Positions 35,743-44,570 of a DNA stretch of 64,000 nucleotides are shown in pieces. How positions within the stretch are numbered: position 1 is the first letter of the stretch; each line of letters starts with the position of its first letter. The stretch spans positions 139,121-203,120 of the forward strand of contig JBEKGN010000003.1 of NCBI GenBank assembly GCA_050012775.1. The letters are read 5' to 3'. Source of the DNA: Roseiarcus sp050012775 (GTDB taxonomy: Bacteria; Pseudomonadota; Alphaproteobacteria; Rhizobiales; Beijerinckiaceae). The translations under genes were made by a program, and so were the position numbers. Below the pieces are notes generated by a model. That model worked only from the letters and a program-made list of their open reading frames with translations. It made no database searches and was not told the origin of the DNA.

Positions 35743-37092
35743 ATGTCCGCCCCTCCGACCGTCCGCTTCGCGCCCTCTCCGACCGGGCGCATCCACATCG
35801 GCAACGCGCGCACCGCCTTGCTCAACTGGCTCTTCGCCCTGCGCGAGGGCGGCCGGTTCATTCTGCGCTTCGACGACACCGATGTCGAGCGCTCGCGCCG
35901 CGAATACGCCGAGGCGATCGAGACTGATCTCGCCTGGCTCGGCGTCGTTCCCGATTTCCAATGCCGCCAGTCCCAGCGCATGGCGCTTTACGACACGGCG
36001 GCGGCGACGTTGCGCGAGATGGGGCGGCTCTATCCGGCCTACGAGACCGCCGAGGAGCTCGATCGCCGGCGCAAGCGCCAGCAGGCGCTCGGCCGTCCGC
36101 CGATTTACGATCGCGCCGCGCTGCGCCTGAGCGAGACCGATCGCGTCGCGCTGGAGGCGGAAGGACGACGCCCGCACTGGCGCTTCCGACTCGAGCCGAC
36201 GCTCGTGCGATGGGACGATCTCGTGCGCGGCCCGAGCCATATCGACTGCGCCTCGCTTTCCGATCCCGTGCTCAAGCGCGAGGATGGCACCTATCTCTAT
36301 ACCTTGCCGTCCGTCGTCGACGACATCGATCTCAGCGTAAGCCACGTCATTCGCGGCGAGGATCACGTCACCAACACGGCGGTGCAAATCCAGATCTTCG
36401 AGGCGCTGGCGGGCCGCGCGCCGATCTTCGGCCACCACAATCTGCTCACCGACGCGAGCGGCGAAGGGCTCTCCAAGCGCTCGGGCGCCCTGTCGATCGC
36501 CTCGCTGCGCGAGAGCGGCGTCGAATCCCTGGCCGCGGCGGCTTTGGCGGTGCTCGTCGGCTCGGCCGAGTCGGTGCATCCCGTCGCTTCGCTCGCTGAA
36601 CTCGCCGCGTCCTTCGATCTCAAGAATATTTCTCATGGGGCGGCGCGCTTCGACGAAGCCGAACTTCGCGCGCTGTCGGCGCGCACGCTGCATCACCTGT
36701 CGTTCGAGGCGGTGCGCGAGCGCCTGGCGGCGCTGGGGATCGCCGGGCCGGTCGCCGAGCCTTTCTGGGCCGCCGTGCGCGGCAATTTGACGCGCTTCGA
36801 GGAGGCGCGAATCTGGTGGGCGGTGATCCATGGACCGACCGAGCCGCTTCTCGATGACCGCGCCTTTCTCCATCAGGCGGCGGCGTGCCTGCCGCCCGAA
36901 CCGTGGAGCGGCGCGACCTGGAGCGCCTGGACGGCGGCGCTCAAAACCCTCTCGGGCCGCAAGGGCCGGGATCTTTTCCACCCCTTGCGGCTCGCGCTCA
37001 CGGGCCGCGAATCGGGGCCTGAGCTGGCCGCGCTGCTGCCGCTCATCGGGCGGGTCAGAGCGTTGGATCGATTATCCGCACGCGGCGCTTGA
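35743..37092 (+). CDS. gltX: Glutamate--tRNA ligase, GltX2 type
   Basis: 449 aa class-I aminoacyl-tRNA synthetase. FAPSPTGRIHIGNARTALLNWL carries the HIGH-like motif and EGLSKRSGALSI the KMSKS-like motif. VIRGEDHVTNTAVQI and the bacterial C-terminal helical domain complete the enzyme. The length and the GLSKR variant are usual for the second GluRS paralogue of alphaproteobacteria. Such paralogues can differ in tRNA-Glu or tRNA-Gln preference; specificity is not readable here. Its 3' end overlaps the convergent DUF2865 gene by 38 bases. Confidence 0.94.
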   Translation: MSAPPTVRFAPSPTGRIHIGNARTALLNWLFALREGGRFILRFDDTDVERSRREYAEAIETDLAWLGVVPDFQCRQSQRMALYDTAAATLREMGRLYPAYETAEELDRRRKRQQALGRPPIYDRAALRLSETDRVALEAEGRRPHWRFRLEPTLVRWDDLVRGPSHIDCASLSDPVLKREDGTYLYTLPSVVDDIDLSVSHVIRGEDHVTNTAVQIQIFEALAGRAPIFGHHNLLTDASGEGLSKRSGALSIASLRESGVESLAAAALAVLVGSAESVHPVASLAELAASFDLKNISHGAARFDEAELRALSARTLHHLSFEAVRERLAALGIAGPVAEPFWAAVRGNLTRFEEARIWWAVIHGPTEPLLDDRAFLHQAAACLPPEPWSGATWSAWTAALKTLSGRKGRDLFHPLRLALTGRESGPELAALLPLIGRVRALDRLSARGA

Positions 37093-38221
37093 CGCCGTCG
37101 GGGCCGACCACCTCGACCGTCTGGCCCTGTCCTGCGCTGTAGCGCGCGCCCGTCTGGGCGTCGCCGCCGGCGATGCCCGACGCCTCGCGGCTGATCGTGG
37201 CGGCCTGCTGGCTCAGATTGTCGACGGCCGGGTCGGCGTTCTGCGGATTGGCGGCGTCGGGCGCCGCGGGGGGCTTGGCCGGCTTCGCCTTGGGATCGAG
37301 TTTGGGCCGGGACATCTCGGCCGATTTTTCCGGCGTGACGAAAATATCGCCTTTCGACTCGCGTCCGAGCTTGATTTCGGCGTTCGCCAGCGCGTCGGCC
37401 CAGCTTTGGCCGCGCCGCCGGCACGAGCAGGTCGAATCGAAGCTCTGGCGATATTTCAGCGCCGCGGGGCTATCCATGTAGCGCGCGCCGCTGATCGAGA
37501 CGGCCTGCTCGATTTCGCCCGCCGCGGGATAGGTGTAGAGGCTCACGTCCGCGTTCGGGCAGAGTGCGTGGCACATGTCTTCGAGGCCTTGCAGACGCCC
37601 GCCGCTCGCCGAATACGAAACCGGGAAGAAGCCGCCGTCGCAGGAGCGCACGCAGACCGCTTTCGATCCCGCGCGCGCCTCGCCGGGATTGGCGTCGGTC
37701 GGCTTTTCCTGCGTCGCGTCCGGGTTGAGCGGGACCGCCTCGACGGTGTTGGGCCCCGAGCGGCCGCCGCCGAACAACGCTTCGAGAAAGTTCGTCGGCT
37801 GCGCCGGCGCCGCGTTGAGGCATTGCGCGTTGTAGCGCGCGACCAATTCGCCGCGCCCGCCTGCGCCGCCGGCGCGAGACCGCAATTCGTCGAGATTGGC
37901 GCGCATGCGTCCGATCTGCGCGTTGATCTGGCCGCATTGGGGAGGCGGCGCCGAGCCGAAAAACAGGAATTGCTTGCGGTCGCAACCGATCGAGCGGGCG
38001 TAGGCGGTCGTGCGATCGAGCTCCTCGCGCTGGCGATCGGCGGCCGCCTGATATTGCGCGCCCTGGTCGCTGTGCGAGGCGTCGTTTATCGCCTGGCGCA
38101 GCCGCGCGCAGTCGGCGCTCTGCGGCTGCGCGACCTCGGCCGCGCTCAGGGCGGCGACGATGGCGACGACGGCGCCGAGAGCGGCGCGCCTGACGGTTCT
38201 ATCGATCATGCGCTTCGTCAT
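37055..38221 (-). CDS. DUF2865 secreted cysteine-rich protein
   Basis: About 388 aa. It has a signal peptide (RRAALGAVVAIVAALSAAEVAQPQ) and a coiled-coil-like N-terminal half. The DUF2865 core follows, with paired cysteines: KAVCVRSCDGGFFPVSYSA, LEDMCHALCPNADVSLYTYP and STCSCRRRGQSW. The C-terminal tail is low in complexity and rich in Pro, Ala and Lys. The family is restricted to alphaproteobacteria and has no known function; export and the disulfide-ready cysteines suggest a periplasmic or surface protein. ATG at 38221 is chosen over the frame's first ATG (38317) because it starts directly at the signal peptide. Confidence 0.85.
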   Translation of the reverse strand: MTKRMIDRTVRRAALGAVVAIVAALSAAEVAQPQSADCARLRQAINDASHSDQGAQYQAAADRQREELDRTTAYARSIGCDRKQFLFFGSAPPPQCGQINAQIGRMRANLDELRSRAGGAGGRGELVARYNAQCLNAAPAQPTNFLEALFGGGRSGPNTVEAVPLNPDATQEKPTDANPGEARAGSKAVCVRSCDGGFFPVSYSASGGRLQGLEDMCHALCPNADVSLYTYPAAGEIEQAVSISGARYMDSPAALKYRQSFDSTCSCRRRGQSWADALANAEIKLGRESKGDIFVTPEKSAEMSRPKLDPKAKPAKPPAAPDAANPQNADPAVDNLSQQAATISREASGIAGGDAQTGARYSAGQGQTVEVVGPDGVKRRVRIIDPTL

Positions 38222-38437
38222 CGTTTCGTCTGAGGACGCCTTTTTTCTCGGTCGACGGCGCCCGCCCCGCCACCGATCGAATCGCGAAGCTATGGCCAGA
38301 CAAGGAGGCGAGATCATGGCCTCCCGCCGTCGGGTGAATCTTTGGGGCTTCTAAGGGGTTTCGCGCGGCGACGCCATAGGCGCGATCGGCCCCCCGCCGC
38401 CCTGGCCCCGGCGCTGCGTCTGCGGCATAGTCCTGAC

Positions 38438-40072
38438 ATGAGCGAATCCGCGACATCCGGCGCCAACGCCCCCGAATTTTCCGTCAGCGAATTGTCGAGC
38501 GCGCTGAAGCGCGCCATCGAGGACCGCTTCGGCTATGTGCGGGTGCGCGGCGAGATCTCCGGCTACCGCGGCCCGCATTCGTCGGGCCACGTCTATTTTT
38601 CGCTGAAAGACGCCAACGCCCGCCTCGACGCGGTGATCTGGAAGGGCGTCTTCGGCCGCATGCGCGTCAAGCCGGAGGAGGGGCTCGAAGTCGTCGTCAC
38701 CGGCAAGATCACCACCTTTCCCGGCAAGTCCGCCTATCAGATCATCGTCGAATCGCTGGAGCCGGCGGGCGTCGGCGCGCTGATGGCGCTGCTCGAGGCG
38801 CGGCGGCGCAAATTGGCCGAGGAGGGCCTGTTCGACGCCGCGCGCAAGCAATTGCTTCCCTATCTGCCGCGCGTCATCGGCGTCGTCACCTCGCCGACGG
38901 GGGCGGTGATCCGCGACATCCTGCATCGCCTTTCCGATCGCTTTCCCGTCCACGTGCTGGTGTGGCCGGTGCGCGTGCAAGGGGAGACTTCGGCGGCGGA
39001 GGTCGCGCAGGCGATCCGCGGCTTCAACGCCCTCGCGCCGGACGGCGCGATTCCCCGGCCCGACCTTCTCATCGTCGCGCGCGGCGGCGGCTCGCTCGAG
39101 GACCTCTGGAGCTTCAACGAGGAAATCGTCGTGCGCGCCGCGGCGGAAAGCGAAATCCCGCTGATCGCGGCGGTCGGCCACGAGACCGACTGGACGCTGA
39201 TCGACCATGCCGCCGACGTGCGCGCGCCGACGCCGACCGCCGCGGCCGAGCTGAGCGTGCCGGTGCGCTCCGAACTCATGGCGACGATCGCCGATCTCGA
39301 CGGGCGCCGCCGGCGCGCGATCCTGCGCCTGAGCGAGCGCCGGCGCTCCGAGCTGCGCGCGCTCGCTCGCGCGCTGCCGTCGGGCGAAGCGATCCTGGCG
39401 ATGCCGCGCCAGCGGCTCGATTCGGCGCTCGCGGCGCTGCGTTCGCGCTCGCGCGAGGGGGTCGACGCTCGCTCGCTCGCCATCGCCTTGCTGTCGCGCC
39501 GCCTCGCCCGGCAATCGCCGCGCGCGCGGGTGGCGGGCATGCGCGAGCGCCAGCGCGGCCTCGCGCAGCGCCTGGCGCGCGCCGGCGGCGCGCTGACGAC
39601 GCGCCCGCGCGAAGCGCTGCGGCAGGCCGCGAGCGATTTCCTGCGCGAGGCGCGGCGCGAGAGGCGGGGGCGCGAGGAGCGCCTCGCGGCGGCGGCGCGG
39701 CGGCTCGGCGCCTTGACGCGCCTCGAGGGGCGGCGGGCGGGGGAGCGGTCGCGAATGCTCGCCCAGATCGAGGGCCGGCTGCGACGCGCATTCGCCGAGG
39801 CGCAGCAGCGCCGGCGCACGCGTCTGGCGGCTGCGTCGCAGGTTTTGAGCGCGGTCAGCTATCGCAGCGTGCTCGCGCGCGGCTTCGCCCTCGTTCGCGC
39901 CGCCGCCGGCGCGCCGCTGCCCCGCGCCGCCGCGATCGCGCCCCATCAGCCGCTGCGCATCGAATTCGCCGACGGCGAGATCGCCGCGACGGCCGACGGA
40001 CCCGCCGGCGAGCCTGTGGCCCGGCGCGCCAGGGGGCGCGCGCGCAAGGACGAGCAGGGCTCGCTGTTCTAA
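38438..40072 (+). CDS. xseA: Exodeoxyribonuclease VII large subunit
   Basis: Catalytic large subunit of ExoVII, which degrades single-stranded DNA; it works with XseB, not found here. 544 aa. An N-terminal OB fold (YVRVRGEISGYRGPHSSGHVYFSLKD) is followed by the catalytic domain with LPRVIGVVTSPTGAVIRDILHRL, RPDLLIVARGGGSLEDLWSFNEE and IPLIAAVGHETDWTLIDHAADVRAPTPTAAAE. A long Arg/Ala-rich coiled coil comes next, and a C-terminal VLARGFALVR segment. ATG at 38438 is internal to a longer frame and matches the family start (FSVSELSSALK nearby). Confidence 0.96.
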   Translation: MSESATSGANAPEFSVSELSSALKRAIEDRFGYVRVRGEISGYRGPHSSGHVYFSLKDANARLDAVIWKGVFGRMRVKPEEGLEVVVTGKITTFPGKSAYQIIVESLEPAGVGALMALLEARRRKLAEEGLFDAARKQLLPYLPRVIGVVTSPTGAVIRDILHRLSDRFPVHVLVWPVRVQGETSAAEVAQAIRGFNALAPDGAIPRPDLLIVARGGGSLEDLWSFNEEIVVRAAAESEIPLIAAVGHETDWTLIDHAADVRAPTPTAAAELSVPVRSELMATIADLDGRRRRAILRLSERRRSELRALARALPSGEAILAMPRQRLDSALAALRSRSREGVDARSLAIALLSRRLARQSPRARVAGMRERQRGLAQRLARAGGALTTRPREALRQAASDFLREARRERRGREERLAAAARRLGALTRLEGRRAGERSRMLAQIEGRLRRAFAEAQQRRRTRLAAASQVLSAVSYRSVLARGFALVRAAAGAPLPRAAAIAPHQPLRIEFADGEIAATADGPAGEPVARRARGRARKDEQGSLF

Positions 40073-40209
40073 CGGGCAAGATTGGACGCTTGATTCCCGC
40101 GAGCCGGACAGCCGAGTCGCGGCGGTCGGCAAACCGGTCGAAATGCCGACGCCGCGCTGATTCGAGGCTCTCGTGAATTGACGCGTCGATATCGACGCGC
40201 GCGCCGCCG

Positions 40210-42423
40210 TCAGCGGAGCTTCGCGCGAATCGACGGCGCCCAGATCGACAAGATATAAAAGCAGATAGCCACGACGAGCAGGTGTTGGAAGCCGAGGAGA
40301 GTCGAGAAGGACTCAGCCAGGCCGCCGATCACCGATCCCGCGATATTCGACCCGAAGGCTTGATCGGGGTCGGCTTCATCGCGGAACGAGCGAGCGAAGA
40401 TCACGCCGGCGAAGAACATCGGTCCAAGAGCGAGCACGCAAGGGATGACATAACGCCAAAGGATTCCTCCGCTCAGGAACGTATCGAACGGCGCCAGCAG
40501 CGCGGCCGCCAGAAAGGCCAGCAGCGCCGCGTAATGCGGAAGCAGCCTGCCGGAAGGCGTCTTGAGGACATAGAGGTTGGCGGCGAGGATCAACAGGAGC
40601 GCGGTGAGGAACACGGCCGAATTGACCAGCCACGTGCTGCCGAACAGCAGCGCCATCTGCACGACCGCTTTGGTTTCCAGCAGCATGAAGGCCGCGCCCA
40701 AGAAGAACATGCGGTTGTTGATCCGCAGGCGGCCCTTCGGCATGAAAAGGTAGACCATCGCGATCCCGAGCACGCCCAGCACGATCATCGAGCGCACGGT
40801 CAGAGCCGGGATCAACTTTCCGCTGATGTAGAGGAACGGCCAGTCGTCGCTGGTCGCAAGCGCGGGCGCATCGTTATCGACGATCAGTCGCGTCGGCGCG
40901 ATCTTCAACCAGCGATCGCGCTGCCCGGTGGGCGCCAGGTCCGAGAGCGCGGCGAACCCGTTCACGGCCAGATTTTCGGGCGGCGAGACATTCAGCCAGA
41001 ACGTGCCGTGCTGCCGAAACGCCTCGGCTATCCCAGGATTACAGCCGGCGATGATGGTCGTGAACCCGGCCGCGTCCGACGATTTCAACGTTTCCGCGTA
41101 AGGCAGCGGGAGGACGATCGGATCGCATCCGAAGACCTGCTTGGCCATGGCGGCGACCCGCTGAACGATCCACCCCTGACGGTAGTAGTTGTACATCACG
41201 AAAAGGCCGTTCGGCTTCAGCACCCGACGGATGTCCTCGAAGGCCTGTTCGGTGAAGAGGTAGCTTTCGAGGCGGATGTTGGCGTAACCGCTATGCAGGA
41301 TCAGGGAGTCGACGAGGGCGTATACGACCAAGTCGTATTTGCGGTCGGTGGTGCGCAGGAAGTGCCGGCCGTCGTCGAGATGACGGACCACTCTCTTGTC
41401 TTCGTAGGGTTGGTCGGGGTGATAGCGGATGCCGATGTCTTGTATCACCGGATCGATCTCGACGGCGTCGATGGCGCCCACGCCGAAACGCAAGGCGTGG
41501 GCGATGTCGTTGCCCGAGCCGGCGCCGATGATCAATTCGTCTTGAAACGGCGGGCCGCCGCTTTGCCGCTCCAGCAAGTGAATCAGTGAGTAGGTCGAGC
41601 CGCCGGCCTCGAAAGGCACCATCGATTGATGGCCGATCGTGTTGACGGTGATTTCGCCGGTCACTTTCTGCCGATCGACAGCGTAGTAGGGCGACCAGCG
41701 CATTTCGTGCAGGCCGGTGCGATCGGTGGGAATCAAGGGGATGATCGTCAACAGCGCGAGCGTCAGGAGACGCGGCCGCGACAGAGCTTGGTCCTGATAG
41801 AGGAGATAGCCGATGCCGACGAAAATGATCAGGAACCAGACCGCCGGCTGCGCCTGCGCGAAGGACAGCGCGGAAAACGCCAGGATGCCAACGAGGCTCC
41901 CGCCGATGTTCAAGGAATAGCCGAGGACCCGATTGGGAAAGGCGTCAAAGGCGCGGCCCAGCACTTGGCCGAGCCCGACGAACATCAGTGCGATCAGGAC
42001 GAAGAACAGCGCGGCGATCGATTCTATCGGGACGACAAATTGAGCCACGTCGGGGTTGCGGTATTCGGTGCCGAAGAAAACCTCCTGCGGCGAGGCCTGA
42101 TGTCCGACATCCACCGCGAGTCCGCCCCAATAGGTGTAGAGGACGAGAAGCGCGTGCGTCGCCGCGAAGGTTGCGAGCGCGATGAGCGGAAACGCCGAAA
42201 GCCAGTCCCAGCGCCGGCGCGCCGCCAGGCAGCCGCAGGACATGCCCAGAAAGCAGGCGATCAGAACGACGTTGGTGAAGAATTGCAGGAAGATGACGTT
42301 CGCGGAGAACCAGCGAATGCAGGCCAGTTCGAAGAAAAGAACCAGAAACCCGACGAGAAAGAGATTGAATCCGTGCCGGCGCTCGTCGAGCCGATCAACC
42401 GTATCCATGCGCGTCTCGGACAT
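40210..42423 (-). CDS. Membrane-embedded spermidine-synthase-like protein
   Basis: About 737 aa. Six to seven N-terminal helices (FLVGFLVLFFELACIRWFSANVIFL is the first) are followed by a soluble SAM-binding, spermidine-synthase-like domain and another block of C-terminal helices. The soluble domain has ELIIGAGSGNDIAHALRFGVGAIDAVEIDP, VRHLDDGRHFLR and YDLVVYALVDS. It is a fusion of membrane helices around an aminopropyltransferase/methyltransferase fold, a family of unknown function. The aspartates of true spermidine synthases are only partly kept, so a different reaction is likely. ATG 42423 has a GGGGGG run five bases upstream. The 137-base gap before xseA holds only an 18-base palindrome at 40182-40199. 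Confidence 0.85.
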   Translation of the reverse strand: MSETRMDTVDRLDERRHGFNLFLVGFLVLFFELACIRWFSANVIFLQFFTNVVLIACFLGMSCGCLAARRRWDWLSAFPLIALATFAATHALLVLYTYWGGLAVDVGHQASPQEVFFGTEYRNPDVAQFVVPIESIAALFFVLIALMFVGLGQVLGRAFDAFPNRVLGYSLNIGGSLVGILAFSALSFAQAQPAVWFLIIFVGIGYLLYQDQALSRPRLLTLALLTIIPLIPTDRTGLHEMRWSPYYAVDRQKVTGEITVNTIGHQSMVPFEAGGSTYSLIHLLERQSGGPPFQDELIIGAGSGNDIAHALRFGVGAIDAVEIDPVIQDIGIRYHPDQPYEDKRVVRHLDDGRHFLRTTDRKYDLVVYALVDSLILHSGYANIRLESYLFTEQAFEDIRRVLKPNGLFVMYNYYRQGWIVQRVAAMAKQVFGCDPIVLPLPYAETLKSSDAAGFTTIIAGCNPGIAEAFRQHGTFWLNVSPPENLAVNGFAALSDLAPTGQRDRWLKIAPTRLIVDNDAPALATSDDWPFLYISGKLIPALTVRSMIVLGVLGIAMVYLFMPKGRLRINNRMFFLGAAFMLLETKAVVQMALLFGSTWLVNSAVFLTALLLILAANLYVLKTPSGRLLPHYAALLAFLAAALLAPFDTFLSGGILWRYVIPCVLALGPMFFAGVIFARSFRDEADPDQAFGSNIAGSVIGGLAESFSTLLGFQHLLVVAICFYILSIWAPSIRAKLR

Positions 42424-42679
42424 GCAGCCCCCCCGATTCGTCTTCGCCATCGAAGCGTTTCGCGCGCTTCGAACCGGAACGCGATCTCACTGAACGCATG
42501 CTCCCAACGCTGACGATCTCGGCGCGGCGGCGTCTCCCTTTGAGCCAGGCGGGCGTCGTCGGCGGCGGCCAGGGCGTCGTTCTTCTTGAGTCGGCGTTCC
42601 CCGGTTGGCGGCCGACGCCGCCGGTTATTCGCTATGACAGCTTTCCTCTTAACGCGGACTTATCCATCGGCGCCAAACG

Positions 42680-43510
42680 TCAGAGATTATCCACGAGCTC
42701 AAAGGCCCGATCGCCGCGCCCGCCATGGTCGTGCGGCGACGATCGCGTCGCGCGCCCGCTTTCGTCCGCTCGCCGAGCGCCGCCGTCCCGGCGCGCCGCG
42801 CGGCCCGCGAGCCAGGCCGGCAGAAACGCGCCTAGCCAATTCGCGACGTTTCCGTCGTGCTGGAACCAGCCGTCGAGATGGCCGCGGCGCGGCTGCGCGC
42901 CGGGCCGGCTCAGGCGCTCGTGCCCGTGCGTCGTCCAGCGGCACATCATGTGGTAAGTCACCTCGGGGTGGAACTGCAGGGCGATCGCGTTGGCGCCGAA
43001 GGAAAAGGCCTGGTTGGGGAAATCCTCAGCCCCGCTCGCCAGGAGTTGGGCGTCGCGCGGCACGTCGAAGCCGTCGAAATGCCATTGGTAGACGCAGCGC
43101 GGAAACCGCGCCGCGCACAGACGGTCGGCCGCGGGCGTCGGGAGAATCGGGAAATAGCCGACTTCGCCGCGACGGTCGGGATAGGTGAAGACTCGCGCGC
43201 CCAGGTGACGGGCCAGCATTTGCGCGCCCAGGCAAATGCCGAGCAGCGGCTTTTGCTCGCGCAAGGGAACCGCCAGCCAGTCGATCTCGCGCTTGATCCA
43301 GTCGTGCTCGTCGTTGGCGCCCATCGGCCCGCCGAAGACCATGACGCCGTCGTGATCGGCGAGCGACTTGGGCAAGGGCTCCTCGAGGCTGGGGCGGCGA
43401 ATGTCGAGCCGGGCGCCGAGCGCATTCAGGGCGGCGCCGACGCGCCCCGGCGTCGAATGGCCCTGATGCAGGATCATGAGAACTTTCTTGCGCCCGACGC
43501 GCTCCGTCAT
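42680..43510 (-). CDS. Class I glutamine amidotransferase (GMP-synthase-like)
   Basis: About 276 aa stand-alone GATase1 domain. MVFGGPMGANDEHDWIKREIDWL is followed by the catalytic Cys in LLGICLGAQMLARHLGARVF and the His-Glu pair in ALQFHPEVTYHMMCRW. There is no ATP-pyrophosphatase half, so it is not GuaA itself. Relatives are annotated as GMP-synthase-like amidotransferases and may hydrolyse gamma-glutamyl compounds. The C-terminal 40 residues are Arg/Asp-rich and probably disordered. ATG at 43510 is chosen over an upstream one at 43594. The gap 42424-42679 shows no gene. Confidence 0.85.
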   Translation of the reverse strand: MTERVGRKKVLMILHQGHSTPGRVGAALNALGARLDIRRPSLEEPLPKSLADHDGVMVFGGPMGANDEHDWIKREIDWLAVPLREQKPLLGICLGAQMLARHLGARVFTYPDRRGEVGYFPILPTPAADRLCAARFPRCVYQWHFDGFDVPRDAQLLASGAEDFPNQAFSFGANAIALQFHPEVTYHMMCRWTTHGHERLSRPGAQPRRGHLDGWFQHDGNVANWLGAFLPAWLAGRAARRDGGARRADESGRATRSSPHDHGGRGDRAFELVDNL

Positions 43511-43653
43511 CGCTTTTGCTCCAAGCCTGCGAATCGAAGGCCCCTCGCGCCCTCGCCCGCGAATCGGTCCATCTTCTAGCAAGTCTTGCGCCATTTGGTT
43601 AAGGGGGAAGGGCGGCTTATCGTCTCCGCGCGGCGAACCTGCCCCGGCCGACC

Positions 43654-43682
43654 TTGCCCTTCGCGCCCGCCTTCTCTATAAG
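43654..43682 (+). promoter_or_regulatory. rplY: Candidate rplY promoter
   Basis: TTGCCC (43654-43659) and TATAAG (43677-43682) with a 17-base spacer lie 65 bases before the rplY start and fit a sigma-70 promoter. Pattern only. Confidence 0.5.
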
Positions 43683-43747
43683 CGCCGCTTCGCGCCGTTT
43701 CCGACACCCCTGGAGGCAGGGCGCGATCAACTTAAAGGACATACGAC

Positions 43748-44488
43748 ATGGCAGCGATCAAGCAACTCGCGGCCGTGACGCGTAGCGGGACAGGCAAGGG
43801 GGCCGCCCGCTCCGTTCGTCGCGAAGGCCGCGTACCCGGCGTCATCTATGGCGGCGGCGAGAAAGCCGAGCCGATCTCGGTCGATTTCAAGGAAATCAAC
43901 AAGCACATCTACGCCGGCCACTTCCTGACCTCGATCTTCGAGCTCGAGATCGACGGCCGCAAGGAGCGCGTCCTGCCGCGCGACTATCAGCTCGACGTCG
44001 TCACCGACAAGCCGGTGCACGTCGACTTCTTCCGGCTCAAGGCCGGTTCGCGCGTGCGCATCGGCGTGCCCGTGCATGTCGTCAATCGCGAGCTTTCGCC
44101 CGGCCTCAAGAAGGGCGGCGCGGTCAATCTCGTGCTGCACACCGTCGAATTGTTGGCGCCGGCGGACGCGATCCCCGAGTCGATCACCATCGATCTCACC
44201 GGTCTCGACTTCCACGATTCCGTGCATGTCTCGACCCTCAAGCTGCCTGAGGGCTGCCGGCCCGCCGACACCAGGGCCGACTACACCGTCGTGACCATCG
44301 TGCCGCCGACGGTGTTCCAGGAAGAGGCGCCGGCCGCCGTCGCGACTTCGGGCGCCGCCCCGGCCGCCGCCGCCGCGCCTGCCGCCGCTCCGGCCAAGGG
44401 CGCCGCCGCGGCTCCCGCCAAGGGCGCCGCCGCCGCTCCGGCGAAGGGCGCCGCCGCCGCGCCGGCCAAGCCGGCCGCCAAGAAGTGA
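43748..44488 (+). CDS. rplY: 50S ribosomal protein L25 (TL5/CTC type)
   Basis: 246 aa 5S-rRNA-binding ribosomal protein of the long TL5/CTC form. The N-terminal L25 domain reads AAVTRSGTGKGAARSVRREGRVPGVIYGGGEKAEPISVD. The C-terminal beta domain has ELSPGLKKGGAVNLVLHTVELLAPADAIPESITIDLTGLD and SVHVSTLKLPEGC. The last 45 residues are an Ala/Pro/Lys tail built from tandem repeats (see 44396-44467). ATG follows TTAAAGGACATACGAC. It forms a conserved pair with pth downstream, though a terminator lies between them. Confidence 0.96.
   Translation: MAAIKQLAAVTRSGTGKGAARSVRREGRVPGVIYGGGEKAEPISVDFKEINKHIYAGHFLTSIFELEIDGRKERVLPRDYQLDVVTDKPVHVDFFRLKAGSRVRIGVPVHVVNRELSPGLKKGGAVNLVLHTVELLAPADAIPESITIDLTGLDFHDSVHVSTLKLPEGCRPADTRADYTVVTIVPPTVFQEEAPAAVATSGAAPAAAAAPAAAPAKGAAAAPAKGAAAAPAKGAAAAPAKPAAKK
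44396..44467 (+). repeat. Three tandem 24-bp coding repeats in rplY
   Basis: Three 24-base units at 44396, 44420 and 44444 encode KGAAAAPA repeats in the C-terminal tail of L25. The units differ at a few third positions. Such in-frame repeats can change copy number by slippage. Confidence 0.8.
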
Positions 44489-44521
44489 CGCGTCGGCCGC
44501 GCGCCGGTCTCTAGGCTCAAG

Positions 44522-44554
44522 GCCCGTCCGCCCCTCGAGGCGGGCGGGCTTTTT
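44522..44554 (+). terminator. Rho-independent terminator after rplY
   Basis: GCCCGTCCGCC pairs with GGCGGGCGGGC (one G-T mismatch) across a short loop and runs into TTTTT at 44550-44554. It sits between rplY and pth, so pth probably receives only read-through or uses its own promoter. Confidence 0.75.
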
Positions 44555-44570
44555 CATTAAGCGAGCGGTC

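Noticed and set aside
36430..36500. Glu-tRNA ligase KMSKS motif appearing as GLSKR
   Set aside because: This looked like a broken active site, but the variant is usual in the GltX2 branch, so it is not evidence for a pseudogene.
40182..40199. 18-base palindrome CGCGTCGATATCGACGCG between xseA and the spermidine-synthase-like gene
   Set aside because: No T run on either side and no known operator match, so neither a terminator nor a regulatory site can be claimed.
42660..42695. Two TTATCCA sequences resembling DnaA boxes
   Set aside because: They differ from the consensus at one and two bases, the second lies inside the amidotransferase coding region, and no origin-type cluster or AT-rich segment is present.
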